64,000 nucleotides of DNA. Source: Actinomycetospora sp. TBRC 11914 (GTDB lineage Bacteria; Actinomycetota; Actinomycetes; Mycobacteriales; Pseudonocardiaceae). Below the pieces are notes generated by a model, which worked only from the letters and a program-made list of their open reading frames with translations, did not search any database and had not been told where the DNA came from. This document shows positions 29,007 to 37,210 of this stretch, piece after piece (the stretch's first letter is position 1; each line of letters starts with the position of its first letter). The DNA lies in the NCBI RefSeq assembly GCF_012933465.1, contig NZ_JABBND010000006.1, forward strand, positions 1 to 64,000, read 5' to 3'. Made by a program: the position numbers and the translations under genes.

Positions 29007-29012
29007 ACCCTA
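29007..29012 (-). promoter_or_regulatory. putative -10 box of HSL-type hydrolase gene
   Basis: TAGGGT on the minus strand, 8 nt before the GTG start. Confidence 0.4.
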
Positions 29013-29247
29013 GGCCCGCAACCACCCCACCGTGTGCTGGTCCGTGCGGGGGAAGAGCGCGCAGACTGAGCGGGACCTCCCCGTCCCGCCGGCCGTTGCC
29101 GAATCGACACCTCCGCGGAGGGCAACCGCGCCCGGGACAACACGTCTGACTCCGTGCCGGGCTCGATCGATTCACGAGCGGGTCCGGTGCCCTTCTTCCC
29201 CCCGCTCGACCGGTCCGCTCCCGACCCAGAAGGATCCCGCGCTCCCG

Positions 29248-29538
29248 ATGGCACTGCCCTGGCCCCACAACACCCCGACCCTGCCCCGCGTCGGTCTGCC
29301 GGACCTGCGCGCCGATCAGCCCACCACCGCGGCCCGCCCGACGCCGGAGTGGCTCGTGCGCGCCCGCGACGTGGCCACCTCGCCGGTGACCGCGCTCGTC
29401 GTCATGCTGCTGGGCCTCATCGGCCTGTTCGTGCTGCCGATGGTGGGCCTGCCCTTCGTGGCCCTCGTCGTCCTGCCGATCGTCATCTATCAGTTGCGCG
29501 CCGAGCAGCGCCGCAACCTGCGTCTCGGGCGCCACTGA
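29248..29538 (+). CDS. small membrane protein, unknown
   Basis: 96 residues: a proline-rich N-terminal half, then two hydrophobic segments (near VTALVVMLLGLIGLFVLPMV and FVALVVLPIVIYQL) and a basic tail RAEQRRNLRLGRH. AGAAGGA lies 13-19 nt before the ATG. No family recognised. It converges with the DUF4190 gene across a hairpin. Confidence 0.6.
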   Translation: MALPWPHNTPTLPRVGLPDLRADQPTTAARPTPEWLVRARDVATSPVTALVVMLLGLIGLFVLPMVGLPFVALVVLPIVIYQLRAEQRRNLRLGRH

Positions 29539-29553
29539 CCCGACCGCCGTGGC

Positions 29554-29585
29554 CCGCCCCCGGTTCCCGACGGAGCCGGGGGCGG
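29554..29585. terminator. bidirectional terminator hairpin
   Basis: CCGCCCCCGG pairs perfectly with CCGGGGGCGG around 12 nt, between two converging genes. Confidence 0.75.
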
Positions 29586-29604
29586 TGTCGTCGGTGGACC
29601 CTCG

Positions 29605-30324
29605 TCAGTAGGAGTTCACGCCCGAGGACGCGGCCGCACCGATGATCGCGACGACGATGAACACGACCGCGAGCACGGCGAACGCGATGACGATGTAGCC
29701 GATGATCAGGCCGGCCAGCGCCAGCCCGTCGCCCGACTCGTTGCTCTCCCGGATCTGGCGGCGCGCGATGTGGCCGCAGATCACCCCGCCGATGGCCGTG
29801 ACCCCGAAGAACAGCAGGCCCAGCAGCGAGAGCACCAGCGAGACGATCGCCAGGCCGTTGGTGGGGCCGGTGCCGGGGGCCGCGCCGAACGCGTTCTGCT
29901 GCGGGTAGCCGGGCTGGCCGTAGTACCCCGGCTGCCCGTATCCCTGCTGGCCGTACGCCGGTTGCCCGTACCCGGTCTGCCCGTAACCGGGCTGCCCGTA
30001 GCCCTGCTCTCCGTACCCGGTCTGCCCGTAGCCCTGCTGGCCGTAGCCGGTCTGGGGCTGGCCCGGCTCGGACCAGGCGGTGTCGCCGGACGACTGCTGG
30101 CCGTACGACTGCCCGTACGACTGCCCGTACGGCTGCCTCCCGGCGGACTGCTGGCCGTACCCGGGTACCGCCGACGAGCCGGACTCGGGCCCCGACGAGC
30201 TGCCGGGGTGCGCGGTGGGCGGGGGGTGGCCCGTCGGCTCCTCCGTGCCGGAGGACCCGGCCTGCTCGCCCTGCGGCCGCGCGAACGGGTCGGCGTCCTG
30301 GGGTTCGCGATCCGACTCACTCAT
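29605..30324 (-). CDS. DUF4190 membrane protein with Tyr-Gly-Gln repeats
   Basis: About 239 residues. The N-terminal half is disordered: an acidic start ([14 protein letters not shown]), a Ser/Gly/Pro stretch, then some 70 residues of YGQ and GYGQ-type repeats. The C-terminal part has two hydrophobic segments, [20 protein letters not shown] and the last 35 residues, joined by [20 protein letters not shown], the DUF4190 pattern. Function unknown; such proteins are common near the actinobacterial cell surface. Start uncertain: ATGs at 30333, 30381 and 30393 are in frame. Confidence 0.8.
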   Translation of the reverse strand: MSESDREPQDADPFARPQGEQAGSSGTEEPTGHPPPTAHPGSSSGPESGSSAVPGYGQQSAGRQPYGQSYGQSYGQQSSGDTAWSEPGQPQTGYGQQGYGQTGYGEQGYGQPGYGQTGYGQPAYGQQGYGQPGYYGQPGYPQQNAFGAAPGTGPTNGLAIVSLVLSLLGLLFFGVTAIGGVICGHIARRQIRESNESGDGLALAGLIIGYIVIAFAVLAVVFIVVAIIGAAASSGVNSY

Positions 30325-30436
30325 CTGGTCCATCCCGGGGTCGGGGGCGGCCGGATCGGGGCCGCTCGTCTGACGCGGCATCTTCGCACGCATCACCGAC
30401 AGGCAGCGCCCAACAGCGCGAATCGGGCCTACGGGA

Positions 30437-31327
30437 TCAGGACCTCGCGCGTCCCCCCGGGCCGGAGCCGGCGTGCTCCGCCGATCCCGACGACGAGGCC
30501 CGGCCGGCTCCCGAGGACGCCGGGGGCGTCGGCGCGGACGGGAGCGCCGACGACGTGGACCGGGCCGGGGTGCCGACGCTGGGCGTCGTCGGCGACGGCC
30601 GGGTGGTCGAGGTCGGCGACGGACGGGTGGTCGACGTCGGCGACGGCCGCGACGTCGTGGTCGGCCCGGGGCGCGTCGTGGAGGACGGCGTGGCCGGCGA
30701 CGTCGTCGTCGTCGCCGCGGTCGTCGGCGAGGTCGTCGACGAGCCACCGGCGGCCGGCCCGCCCGGGCCCGAGCCGGGCCCGCCCGACCCCGAGCCGGGC
30801 CCGGCGGGGGCCGCCGCCGCGGGCGACCCGGCCCCGGCCCCGGAGCCACCTCCGCCCGGGGCACCGGCCGCACCGCCCACCACCGGGGCCGCCGCCAGGG
30901 GTGCGGCGACCCCGCCCGTCTCCCCCGGCCCGGGCAGCGGCCCGCGCTGCGCCCGCAGGTCGACCTGCGTCGCCGACGGCGCAGCGACCGCGCTCGGCAC
31001 CGGCCCCAGGTCGGTGATGGCGGGGGCGGCGATGCTCGCCATGCCTGTCGGCACCGCCGGGCCCTGGGGAGTCGGGGTCGAGGAACCGGCGAACAACGCC
31101 CCGAGCCCGGGGGTCATCGCCAGCGAGGTCGAGGTGCCCGCGACCGTCTGGAACACCGCCGTGCTCAGCGCCGCCGCCCCCATGAGCGACACTCCGGCGA
31201 CCGCGACCCGACGTCGTCGTGCCCCGGGGCCGTCGTCGGCCACCGTGAGCGGGACCCACGGCGCCAGCGCCGCGTCGACACCGCCCAGCACCCCGTCGAC
31301 ACGCGCGCCCGACGTGCTCGCTCCCAC
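30437..31327 (-). CDS. Ser/Thr/Pro-rich single-pass protein, unknown
   Basis: 296 residues. A cytoplasmic-looking start of about 45 residues with a basic run (ARRRR) is followed by one hydrophobic segment ([19 protein letters not shown]), then a long Gly/Ala/Pro and Ser/Thr/Pro tail with repeats of [11 protein letters not shown] 31327 has GGAGG 5 nt upstream. No domain is recognised; it looks like a membrane-anchored extracytoplasmic stalk. A 418-codon frame on the other strand covers the same DNA but looks like its complement. Confidence 0.6.
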   Translation of the reverse strand: MGASTSGARVDGVLGGVDAALAPWVPLTVADDGPGARRRRVAVAGVSLMGAAALSTAVFQTVAGTSTSLAMTPGLGALFAGSSTPTPQGPAVPTGMASIAAPAITDLGPVPSAVAAPSATQVDLRAQRGPLPGPGETGGVAAPLAAAPVVGGAAGAPGGGGSGAGAGSPAAAAPAGPGSGSGGPGSGPGGPAAGGSSTTSPTTAATTTTSPATPSSTTRPGPTTTSRPSPTSTTRPSPTSTTRPSPTTPSVGTPARSTSSALPSAPTPPASSGAGRASSSGSAEHAGSGPGGRARS

Positions 31328-31648
31328 GCATTCCTCCCGCCTCCGAGTAGGCCCCCGACTCCCTCCCGGGGCCACGGCACCCGGACTCCTGCCCGGTCCC
31401 GGGCGCCGTGTGCCCAGTCAAACGGACGAAAGGCGTAGTCGTCCTTCTGACGATCAGGCGGAAGATCCTGCGTCCGAGTGGGCGTGGGCCTCACCGACGG
31501 AGGTGCCCTGGCAGGCCGGGTGGACCAGCGCGAACGTCTGCCGGTCGCGCGCCGGGTGCCGCTCACCGCGTCACGCCGGGCAGTCGTCCGGGGCCGACCG
31601 GACGGCGTCGGCCCGCCGTCGTCCCCCGAACAGCCCTACGATGCCGCG
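31328..31648. other. divergent intergenic region
   Basis: 321 bp between the stalk-protein and PHA-synthase-like genes, which diverge. It holds one clear palindrome, GGACGA-N9-TCGTCC at 31424-31444, in a locally AT-richer stretch, and a TACGAT box at 31637. No gene is supported. Confidence 0.5.
31637..31642 (+). promoter_or_regulatory. putative -10 box of PHA-synthase-like hydrolase gene
   Basis: TACGAT, 6 nt before GTG 31649; supports that GTG against upstream in-frame starts. Confidence 0.45.
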
Positions 31649-32857
31649 GTGCCTCCCGCCGCGCCCGCGTCCCGCTCCGCCCCGGACGACGGCCCCGGCG
31701 CGTCCGCCGACCGGGCACCGGCCCCGACGTCGTCGCCGGTGCCGGCGGCGCTCGACGCGGCCGTGCGCGAGGCGGGGTCGGTCCTCGGCCGACTGGGGTC
31801 GGCCGCGGTGAACGTGCGCGACCGCGTCTGGCACGGGCACCTCGCGGACACCCGGCGGCGCCCGCGCACCACGGTGACCGGCGGGCGCGGGTGGACGCTG
31901 CACCGCTACGAGCCGCTGCCGGACGCCCCGGCGGGGATCGGGCTCCCGATCCTGCTCGTGCCCCCGCTCGGGGCCCCCGACCTGGCCTTCGACCTGCGCC
32001 GCGGCAACAGCCTCGTCGAGTTCCTCCTCGGTGAGGGGCGCACCGTCTACATCGTCACCTACGACCCGGCCTTCTGGAGCGGCCGCCGCCGGGGGCTGGA
32101 GACGTGGATCGACGACGTCGTCCCGACCGCGGTGGCCCGGGTGTGCGACGACGAGGCCGGGCCCGGCGGGGAGCCGCGGCCCGTGCACATCGCGGGATGG
32201 AGCCTCGGGGGCCTGTTCGTGCTGCTCACCCCGGCCGCCCACCCGGAGCTGCCGATCGCCTCGGTGACGGCGTTCGCGGCGCCGGTCGACGTCGCGGCGG
32301 TGCCGATCGTGGCCCCGTTCCGGTCGATCGCTGAGTACACCGGCGGGCAGATCTTCACGACCCTCTACCGGCTGCTCGGCGGGTTCCCCGCGCCCGCGGT
32401 GCGCGCGGCCTTCCAGCTCGTCAGCGTCGACCGGTACCTCACCAAGCCGGTGACGGTCCTGACCCACCTCGACGACCGCCAGCTGCTCGAGCAGATGGAG
32501 GCCGTCGACATCCTGATGAACAACATGGTCGCCTACCCCGGCCGCGCGTTCGGGCAGGTCTACCACCACGTGATCCGGCACAACGAGGTCGCGACCGACT
32601 CGGTGGAGATCGGCGACCGCCCGGTCCACCTGGCCGACGTCACCGCGCCGGTCCTGCTCATCGCGGGCTCCGACGACGGGATCGCCCCGGTGGACGCGGT
32701 GCGCCGCGGCACCGAGCTGCTGACGTCGTCGTCGGACCTGCGCTTCTCCGTCGAGCCGGGCGGGCACCTCGGGGTCCTCGCCGGCCGCCGGGCGCACGAC
32801 CACTCGTGGGCGACGTTCCTGGACTTCGTGGCCGCGCACGACGACGAGGGCCGATAA
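31649..32857 (+). CDS. alpha/beta hydrolase, PHA-synthase-like
   Basis: 402 residues related to the polyhydroxyalkanoate synthase/depolymerase fold. The N-terminal 45 residues are Pro/Ala-rich. Core: LPILLVPPLGAPDLAFDLRRG, YIVTYDPAFWSGRR, nucleophile elbow AGWSLGGLF with Ser185, acid in LIAGSDDGIAP and His in PGGHLGVLAG. PHA synthases use cysteine at the elbow; serine here argues for a hydrolase or another acyltransferase. Start decided by the TACGAT box. The following gene begins about 100 nt later. Confidence 0.8.
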   Translation: MPPAAPASRSAPDDGPGASADRAPAPTSSPVPAALDAAVREAGSVLGRLGSAAVNVRDRVWHGHLADTRRRPRTTVTGGRGWTLHRYEPLPDAPAGIGLPILLVPPLGAPDLAFDLRRGNSLVEFLLGEGRTVYIVTYDPAFWSGRRRGLETWIDDVVPTAVARVCDDEAGPGGEPRPVHIAGWSLGGLFVLLTPAAHPELPIASVTAFAAPVDVAAVPIVAPFRSIAEYTGGQIFTTLYRLLGGFPAPAVRAAFQLVSVDRYLTKPVTVLTHLDDRQLLEQMEAVDILMNNMVAYPGRAFGQVYHHVIRHNEVATDSVEIGDRPVHLADVTAPVLLIAGSDDGIAPVDAVRRGTELLTSSSDLRFSVEPGGHLGVLAGRRAHDHSWATFLDFVAAHDDEGR

Positions 32858-32955
32858 CCACACGGGTGTCATTCGGGCCCGGGGGCGGGCGGGGTGATCA
32901 CCGCCGGGTGTCGTACCGTCGCCACGCCCTGCTCCCCCGTGGAAGGACACACCGC

Positions 32956-33405
32956 GTGGCCGTCACCCTCAAGGCAGCTCTCCTCGACTCCGACAAGCGC
33001 GGATACGTCGTCGACGACCTGGCCCAGCTGGTCGACGACGAGGTCAAGGACAAGAGCGGACTGTCGGGCGGCATGATCAAGACGGGGTACGCCGCCGTCA
33101 AGAAGGTCAAGCCCGGCATCATCTGGGGCGCGATCAACACGCTCCTCGACGAGTTCGTCGAGGCCCTCGAGCCCCACTGGACCGCGTACCAGGCGGCCCC
33201 CACCGGCGACTTCGGCGCCTACCTCGCGGCCCACTCCGGCCCGGTGTCGGAGGCCCTGCTGGGCGTCACCGACCGGCGCGCCGCGAAGTCGGACCGGGCC
33301 GCCGTCACCTCGGTCTACTCGAAGCTGCGGCCCAAGGCCCAGGAGAACGTCGTCGAGGCGCTGCCGCGCCTCGGGGCCGTCGTCGAGAAGCACGCCGGCC
33401 AGTAG
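32956..33405 (+). CDS. DUF6918-like actinobacterial protein
   Basis: 149-residue soluble alpha-helical protein: VTLKAALLD start, ALVDDEV-like segment QLVDDEVKDKSGLSGG, KPGIIWGAINTLLDEFVEAL, then SDFGAYL-like GDFGAYLAAHSGPVSEALL and KLRPKAQENVVEALPRLG. I recall this pattern from a conserved actinobacterial family (DUF6918) without known function. GTG start with GGAAGGA 9 nt upstream. A hairpin follows the stop. Confidence 0.75.
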   Translation: MAVTLKAALLDSDKRGYVVDDLAQLVDDEVKDKSGLSGGMIKTGYAAVKKVKPGIIWGAINTLLDEFVEALEPHWTAYQAAPTGDFGAYLAAHSGPVSEALLGVTDRRAAKSDRAAVTSVYSKLRPKAQENVVEALPRLGAVVEKHAGQ

Positions 33406-33420
33406 GCGCGCGCACGACGT

Positions 33421-33458
33421 CGAGGGGCACGTCTCCCGGAAGGGGGACGTGCCCCTCG
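33421..33458 (+). terminator. hairpin terminator
   Basis: CGAGGGGCACGTC pairs perfectly with GACGTGCCCCTCG around 12 nt, 15 nt after the DUF6918-like stop. Confidence 0.75.
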
Positions 33459-33518
33459 CTCGTTCACCCTCCGCTCGGAGAGGTGACCGGAGGGTGACGC
33501 CTGGGAGAGGGTGATCCG

Positions 33519-33815
33519 ATGCACATCCTCACGGTCCTGTACGGGCAGCCCGACGACCCCGCCGCCTTCGACCAGCACTACAAGAGCACCCACGCCCCGC
33601 TGGCGGAGAAGATCCCCGGGGTGCAGAGCTTCACCTACCGGCACCTGGCGACGCTCGACGGTTCGCAGCCGCCCTACTACCTGATCGCCGAGGTCGCCTT
33701 CGACTCGCTCGAGTCGCTCCAGTCCGGGCTGCAGACGCCCGAGGGCCAGGCCGCCACGGAGGACGTCCCGAACTTCGCCACCGGCGGCGCGACGTTGCTG
33801 GTCGCGCACGACTAG
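33519..33815 (+). CDS. EthD-family protein
   Basis: 98-residue ferredoxin-like alpha/beta barrel protein of the EthD type (ILTVLYGQPDDPAAFDQHYKSTHAPLAEKIPGV). EthD-like proteins take part in degradation of ethers, or act as cyclases/decarboxylases of small ketones; the actual role here is unknown. GGAGAGGGTG precedes the ATG. Its stop codon starts the second 74-bp inverted repeat. Confidence 0.85.
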   Translation: MHILTVLYGQPDDPAAFDQHYKSTHAPLAEKIPGVQSFTYRHLATLDGSQPPYYLIAEVAFDSLESLQSGLQTPEGQAATEDVPNFATGGATLLVAHD

Positions 33816-33887
33816 GTGCGCTCCGCGCTCGTGAGCACTAAATGTCGCTATAGCGACATTTAGTGCTCACGAGGCCGGAGGCCACCT
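33814..33887. repeat. 74-bp long inverted repeat, copy 2
   Basis: Inner 21-base arms (CTCGTGAGCACTAAATGTCG plus C) pair perfectly around TATA; outer arms AGGTGCGCTCCGCG / GCCGGAGGCCACCT pair partly. Same length, core (GTGAGCAC-AAATGTCG) and right flank as 26610-26683. It spans exactly from the EthD stop to the stop of the convergent lactate monooxygenase gene, so it probably also terminates both. Confidence 0.85.
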
Positions 33888-35061
33888 AGCGGACCTGGTG
33901 CGGCAACCGCCGGATCGACCCCTCGGCGCGGAGATCCGCCAGGGTCGGGTAGCCGTCCACGGCCATGATCAGGTCGGTCTCGGCCAGCACCGAGCGCAGG
34001 TGGTGCACCACCCCGTCCTCGCCGCCGAGCGCCAGCGCGTACGCGTAGGGCCGCCCGAGACCCACCGCCGTCGCCCCCAGCGCCAGCGCCTTCGCGACGT
34101 CGGCCCCGCTGCGCACCCCCGAGTCGAACAGCACCGGCACGTCCCCGGCCGCGGCGACGACGTCGGGCAGCGTCTCCAGCGCCGGCAGTCCCCCGTTGGC
34201 CTGGCGCCCGCCGTGGTTGGAGCAGTACAGCCCGTCGACGCCGAGGTCGACCGCGCGCCGGGCGTCGTCGGGGTGGCTGATCCCCTTGAGCAGGATCGGC
34301 AGGTCGGTGGCCTCGCGCATCCACGTCAGGTCGTCCCAGCCGACGCTGTTGCCGAACAGCCGCGACCACAGCGACACCGCCCCGCGGAGATCCTCCTCTG
34401 GCGGCGCGTCGAGCAGCGCCCGGAACGCCGGGTCGGAGAAGTAGTTGGCCAGGCAGTGCCCGCGCAGCTGCGGGAAGTTCGCGGTGTTGAGGTCGCGCGG
34501 GCGCCACCCGGTGACCCAGGTGTCGAGGGTGACGACGAGGCCCGAGAACCCCGCCTTCTCCGCGCGCTGGACCAGTGAGACCGCCACGTCGCGGTCCTTC
34601 GGCGTGTAGAGCTGGAAGAAGCCCGGGGTGTCACCGAGGGCGGCCGCGACGTCCTCCATCGGGTCCTGGGTGAGCGTCGACATCACCATCGGCACCCCCG
34701 TCCGGGCGCAGGCGCGCGCCACCGCGAGGTCGCCGTGGAAGTCCTGCGAGCAGATCCCGATGACGCCGATCGGGCAGCAGAACAGCGGGGTCGGGAGCTC
34801 CACGCCGCAGATCGTCGTCGTGAGGTCGCGCTCGTAGGCGCCGGCCATCATCCGCGGCACGATCCCCCACCAGCCGAACGCCTCCGCGTTGCCGCGCTGG
34901 GTGCGCTCGTCGCCCGAGCCGCCAGCGACGTAGTTCAGGATCCAGTCCGGCAGCGCCGCGCGCGCCGCCTCCTCGAGCCCGGCGAAGTCGACCGGCCAGC
35001 GCGGCAGCACGCCCTTCAGCCCGGCCCCGTAGATCTCCAGCTGGTAGTCGCCGTACTGCAT
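33886..35061 (-). CDS. lactate 2-monooxygenase / FMN alpha-hydroxyacid oxidase
   Basis: FMN-dependent enzyme of 391 residues, closest in pattern to Mycobacterium lactate 2-monooxygenase, which turns L-lactate and oxygen into acetate, CO2 and water. Marks: LNYVAGGSGDERTQRGN, PIGVIGICSQDFHGDL, GFFQLYTPKDRDV, LVVTLDTWVTGWRPRDLN, and the active site GLYCSNHGGRQANGG with catalytic His283. The length between barrel strands (FPQLRGHCLANYFSDP) matches lactate monooxygenase rather than lactate dehydrogenase. ATG 35061 has GGAGGG 7 nt upstream. Confidence 0.9.
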   Translation of the reverse strand: MQYGDYQLEIYGAGLKGVLPRWPVDFAGLEEAARAALPDWILNYVAGGSGDERTQRGNAEAFGWWGIVPRMMAGAYERDLTTTICGVELPTPLFCCPIGVIGICSQDFHGDLAVARACARTGVPMVMSTLTQDPMEDVAAALGDTPGFFQLYTPKDRDVAVSLVQRAEKAGFSGLVVTLDTWVTGWRPRDLNTANFPQLRGHCLANYFSDPAFRALLDAPPEEDLRGAVSLWSRLFGNSVGWDDLTWMREATDLPILLKGISHPDDARRAVDLGVDGLYCSNHGGRQANGGLPALETLPDVVAAAGDVPVLFDSGVRSGADVAKALALGATAVGLGRPYAYALALGGEDGVVHHLRSVLAETDLIMAVDGYPTLADLRAEGSIRRLPHQVR

Positions 35062-35143
35062 CGTCGGCCCTCCGACCCGTCGCGCGCGGTGCGTCCGCAG
35101 AGCACAGAAGCACACCCGCGCGCCGAGCGCCCCCGACGACGGG

Positions 35144-35722
35144 TCACGACCGCACGCCCTCCCGCACCCCGCGCAGCGCCTCGGCCCAGCTCACCAGCTC
35201 GCCGAGCATCATCGCCAGCGACCGCTCCGCCCGCTCCCCCGCGACGACGGCCCCGTCGACCGGGACCTCGACACCCACGGCCAGCCGCACCGACGTCCGG
35301 ACCGTGGCCACCCGCAGCTCGCCGAGCACGACCCGCAGCTGCTCGATCGCCACCGCGCCGCCCGCGTGCACGCCGTAGCCCACGAAGCCCGCCGCCTTGT
35401 CGTTCCACTCCGCGAAGAGGTGGTCGAGCGCGTTCTTCAGCGAGGCCGGATAGCCGTGGTTGTGCTCGCCGACCACGAACACGAACCCGTCGTAGCCCGC
35501 GACGATCGCCGACCAGCGCCGCGTGTGCTCGTGGACGTACTCGCCCCTGATCGCGGGCGCGGGCTCGTCGAGCAGCGGCAGGCCGACCTCGGCGAGGTCG
35601 ACGAGGTCGAGCTCGACCGACGACGGGACGAGCGCGCGGCCCCGCTCGAGCACCCACTCCCCGACGCGGGCCGCGGCCCGGCCCGAGCGGGTGCTCCCGA
35701 CGACGACGGCGAGGCGGGTCAT
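35144..35722 (-). CDS. NAD(P)H-dependent FMN reductase
   Basis: 192-residue flavodoxin-like reductase. VVGSTRSGRAAARVGEW is the FMN phosphate loop; GEHNHGYPASLKNALDHL is the family signature; GFVGYGVHAGG closes the flavin site. It may supply reduced flavin to oxygenases or act as a quinone/azo reductase. It is divergent from a TetR regulator with a 52-bp shared gap, the usual arrangement for self-repressed control. Confidence 0.88.
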   Translation of the reverse strand: MTRLAVVVGSTRSGRAAARVGEWVLERGRALVPSSVELDLVDLAEVGLPLLDEPAPAIRGEYVHEHTRRWSAIVAGYDGFVFVVGEHNHGYPASLKNALDHLFAEWNDKAAGFVGYGVHAGGAVAIEQLRVVLGELRVATVRTSVRLAVGVEVPVDGAVVAGERAERSLAMMLGELVSWAEALRGVREGVRS

Positions 35723-35740
35723 GGGGGACTCCTCCGGCTA

Positions 35741-35762
35741 AAGTACAGTGACCATAGCACTT
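35741..35762. promoter_or_regulatory. possible TetR operator
   Basis: Partial palindrome AAGTACAGTGACCATAGCAC plus TT, with AAGTxC..GxACTT ends, in the 52-bp AT-richer gap between the FMN reductase and TetR genes. Confidence 0.4.
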
Positions 35763-35774
35763 AGGAGGCCGGCG

Positions 35775-36410
35775 GTGACCCGAGCGCGAGCGCGTCCCGG
35801 CGGGCGGTCGGCGGCCAAGCAGGAGGCGGTCCTGCGGGGCGGGCTCACCGTGTTCGCCCGCGACGGCTACACCCGTGCCGCGATCGACGCGATCGCCCGG
35901 GAGGCGGACGTCTCGACGCGCACCATCTACAACCACTACGCGGACAAGGCCGGGCTGTTCGCGGCGGTGATTGTCGCCAGTGCCACGCGGGTGGCGCGGG
36001 CCCGCACCGCGCTGCTCGCCGAGCACCTCGACCGCCCCGACCCCGACCTCGCCGGGCTCGCCCGCGCCTGGGCCACCCCGGACCCGGAGTTCGCCGAGCA
36101 CTTCGCCCTGGTGCTGCAGGTGCGCGCCGAGGTGCACCACGTCCCGGCGGCGGCCCGCGAGGCCTGGCTCGATGCCGGGCCGCGACGGGTGCAGGCGGCG
36201 CTGGCGGCCCGGATCGGGCGGCTCGCGGAGCGCGGCCTGCTGCACGCCGAGGACCCGGACCGGGCGGCCGCGCACTTCGTCGCGCTCGTGGCGGGCGAGG
36301 TCAGCTCCCGGACCGTCAACGGGCTCCTCCCGATGCCGCCGGCGGAGATCCACGCGAGCGCCGACGCCGGGCTGGCGGCGTTCCTGCGCGCCTACGGCCC
36401 GCGCCGGTGA
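35775..36410 (+). CDS. TetR-family regulator
   Basis: 211 residues. N-terminal helix-turn-helix: AVLRGGLTVFARDGYTRAAIDAIAREADVSTRTIYNHYADKAGLF, standard for TetR. The C-terminal ligand domain resembles the AefR/TetR_C_33 kind (EVHHVPAAAREAWLDAGP). GTG 35775 follows TAGGAGG at 35762-35768; a slightly longer frame exists. Likely represses the divergent FMN reductase gene and itself. Confidence 0.88.
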   Translation: MTRARARPGGRSAAKQEAVLRGGLTVFARDGYTRAAIDAIAREADVSTRTIYNHYADKAGLFAAVIVASATRVARARTALLAEHLDRPDPDLAGLARAWATPDPEFAEHFALVLQVRAEVHHVPAAAREAWLDAGPRRVQAALAARIGRLAERGLLHAEDPDRAAAHFVALVAGEVSSRTVNGLLPMPPAEIHASADAGLAAFLRAYGPRR

Positions 36411-36414
36411 TCGC

Positions 36415-36420
36415 TAGCCT
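36415..36420 (+). promoter_or_regulatory. putative -10 box of methyltransferase gene
   Basis: TAGCCT, 7 nt before GTG 36428 and 4 nt after the tetR stop. Confidence 0.4.
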
Positions 36421-36427
36421 CGGGATC

Positions 36428-37210
36428 GTGGAGGAGGCGGCGCTCGTGGCCCGGCTGCGCGCCGCCGGGTGCGTGTTCGCCGAGGAGGAGGCCGCGCTGC
36501 TGCTCGCCGAGACCGCCGCCGCCGCCGACCCGACCGCACTCGAGCACCTGGCCGCCCGCCGCGCGGCCGGCGAGCCGCTCGAGCACCTGCTGGGCTGGGC
36601 GGAGTTCCGGGGCCGCCGGGTCGCCGTCGCGCCCGGGGTGTTCGTGCCGCGCCGGCGCAGCGGGCTGCTCGTGGACCGGGCCGTCGCCGCCGCGCGGCCC
36701 GGCGCCGTCGTCGTCGACCTGTGCTGCGGCTCCGGCGCGCTCGGCGCCGCGGTGGCCGCGGAGGTGCGCGGGGTCGAGCTGCACGCCGCCGACGTCGACG
36801 CCGCCGCCGTCGCCTGCGCCCGCCGCACCGTCCCGCCCGGCGCCCGGGTGCACGAGGGCGACCTCGACGACGCCCTGCCCGCCGACCTACGCGGCCGCGT
36901 CGACGTCCTGCTCGCCTCGCCGCCCTACGTGCCCACGGCCGGCGTCGCGACCATGCCGCCCGAGGCGCGTGACCACGAGCCGCGCCCCGCCCTCGACGGC
37001 GGCCCCGACGGCCTGGACGTGCTCCGACGGATCGCGGCGCGCGCCCCCGGCTGGCTCGCCCCCGCCGGGACGCTGCTGCTCGAGTGCGCCGCCCACCAGG
37101 CCGGCGCCGCCCGCGAGGCGGTCGCGGCGGCGGGACTGGCCGCCTCGGTCGGGCACGACGACGAGGCCGACGCGACCGTCGTCGTCGGCCGCCGGGAGGA
37201 GCCGCGGTGA
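36428..37210 (+). CDS. PrmC-related N5-glutamine methyltransferase-like protein
   Basis: 260-residue SAM-dependent methyltransferase resembling HemK/PrmC relatives (TIGR03704). SAM motif VVDLCCGSGALGAAV and substrate motif ASPPYVP, where the release-factor enzyme has NPPY; so the first residue of the motif is Ser here. The N-terminal helical domain has LEHLLGWAEFRG. Probably not the housekeeping PrmC; target unknown. Its TGA overlaps the GTG of the patatin gene, so the two are co-translated. Confidence 0.82.
   Translation: MEEAALVARLRAAGCVFAEEEAALLLAETAAAADPTALEHLAARRAAGEPLEHLLGWAEFRGRRVAVAPGVFVPRRRSGLLVDRAVAAARPGAVVVDLCCGSGALGAAVAAEVRGVELHAADVDAAAVACARRTVPPGARVHEGDLDDALPADLRGRVDVLLASPPYVPTAGVATMPPEARDHEPRPALDGGPDGLDVLRRIAARAPGWLAPAGTLLLECAAHQAGAAREAVAAAGLAASVGHDDEADATVVVGRREEPR

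Noticed and set aside
30555..31811. 418-codon plus-strand frame with [16 protein letters not shown] repeats
   Set aside because: The repeats are the complement of the SPTSTTRP repeats of the minus-strand protein, and the minus frame has a Shine-Dalgarno, GTG start and TM helix.
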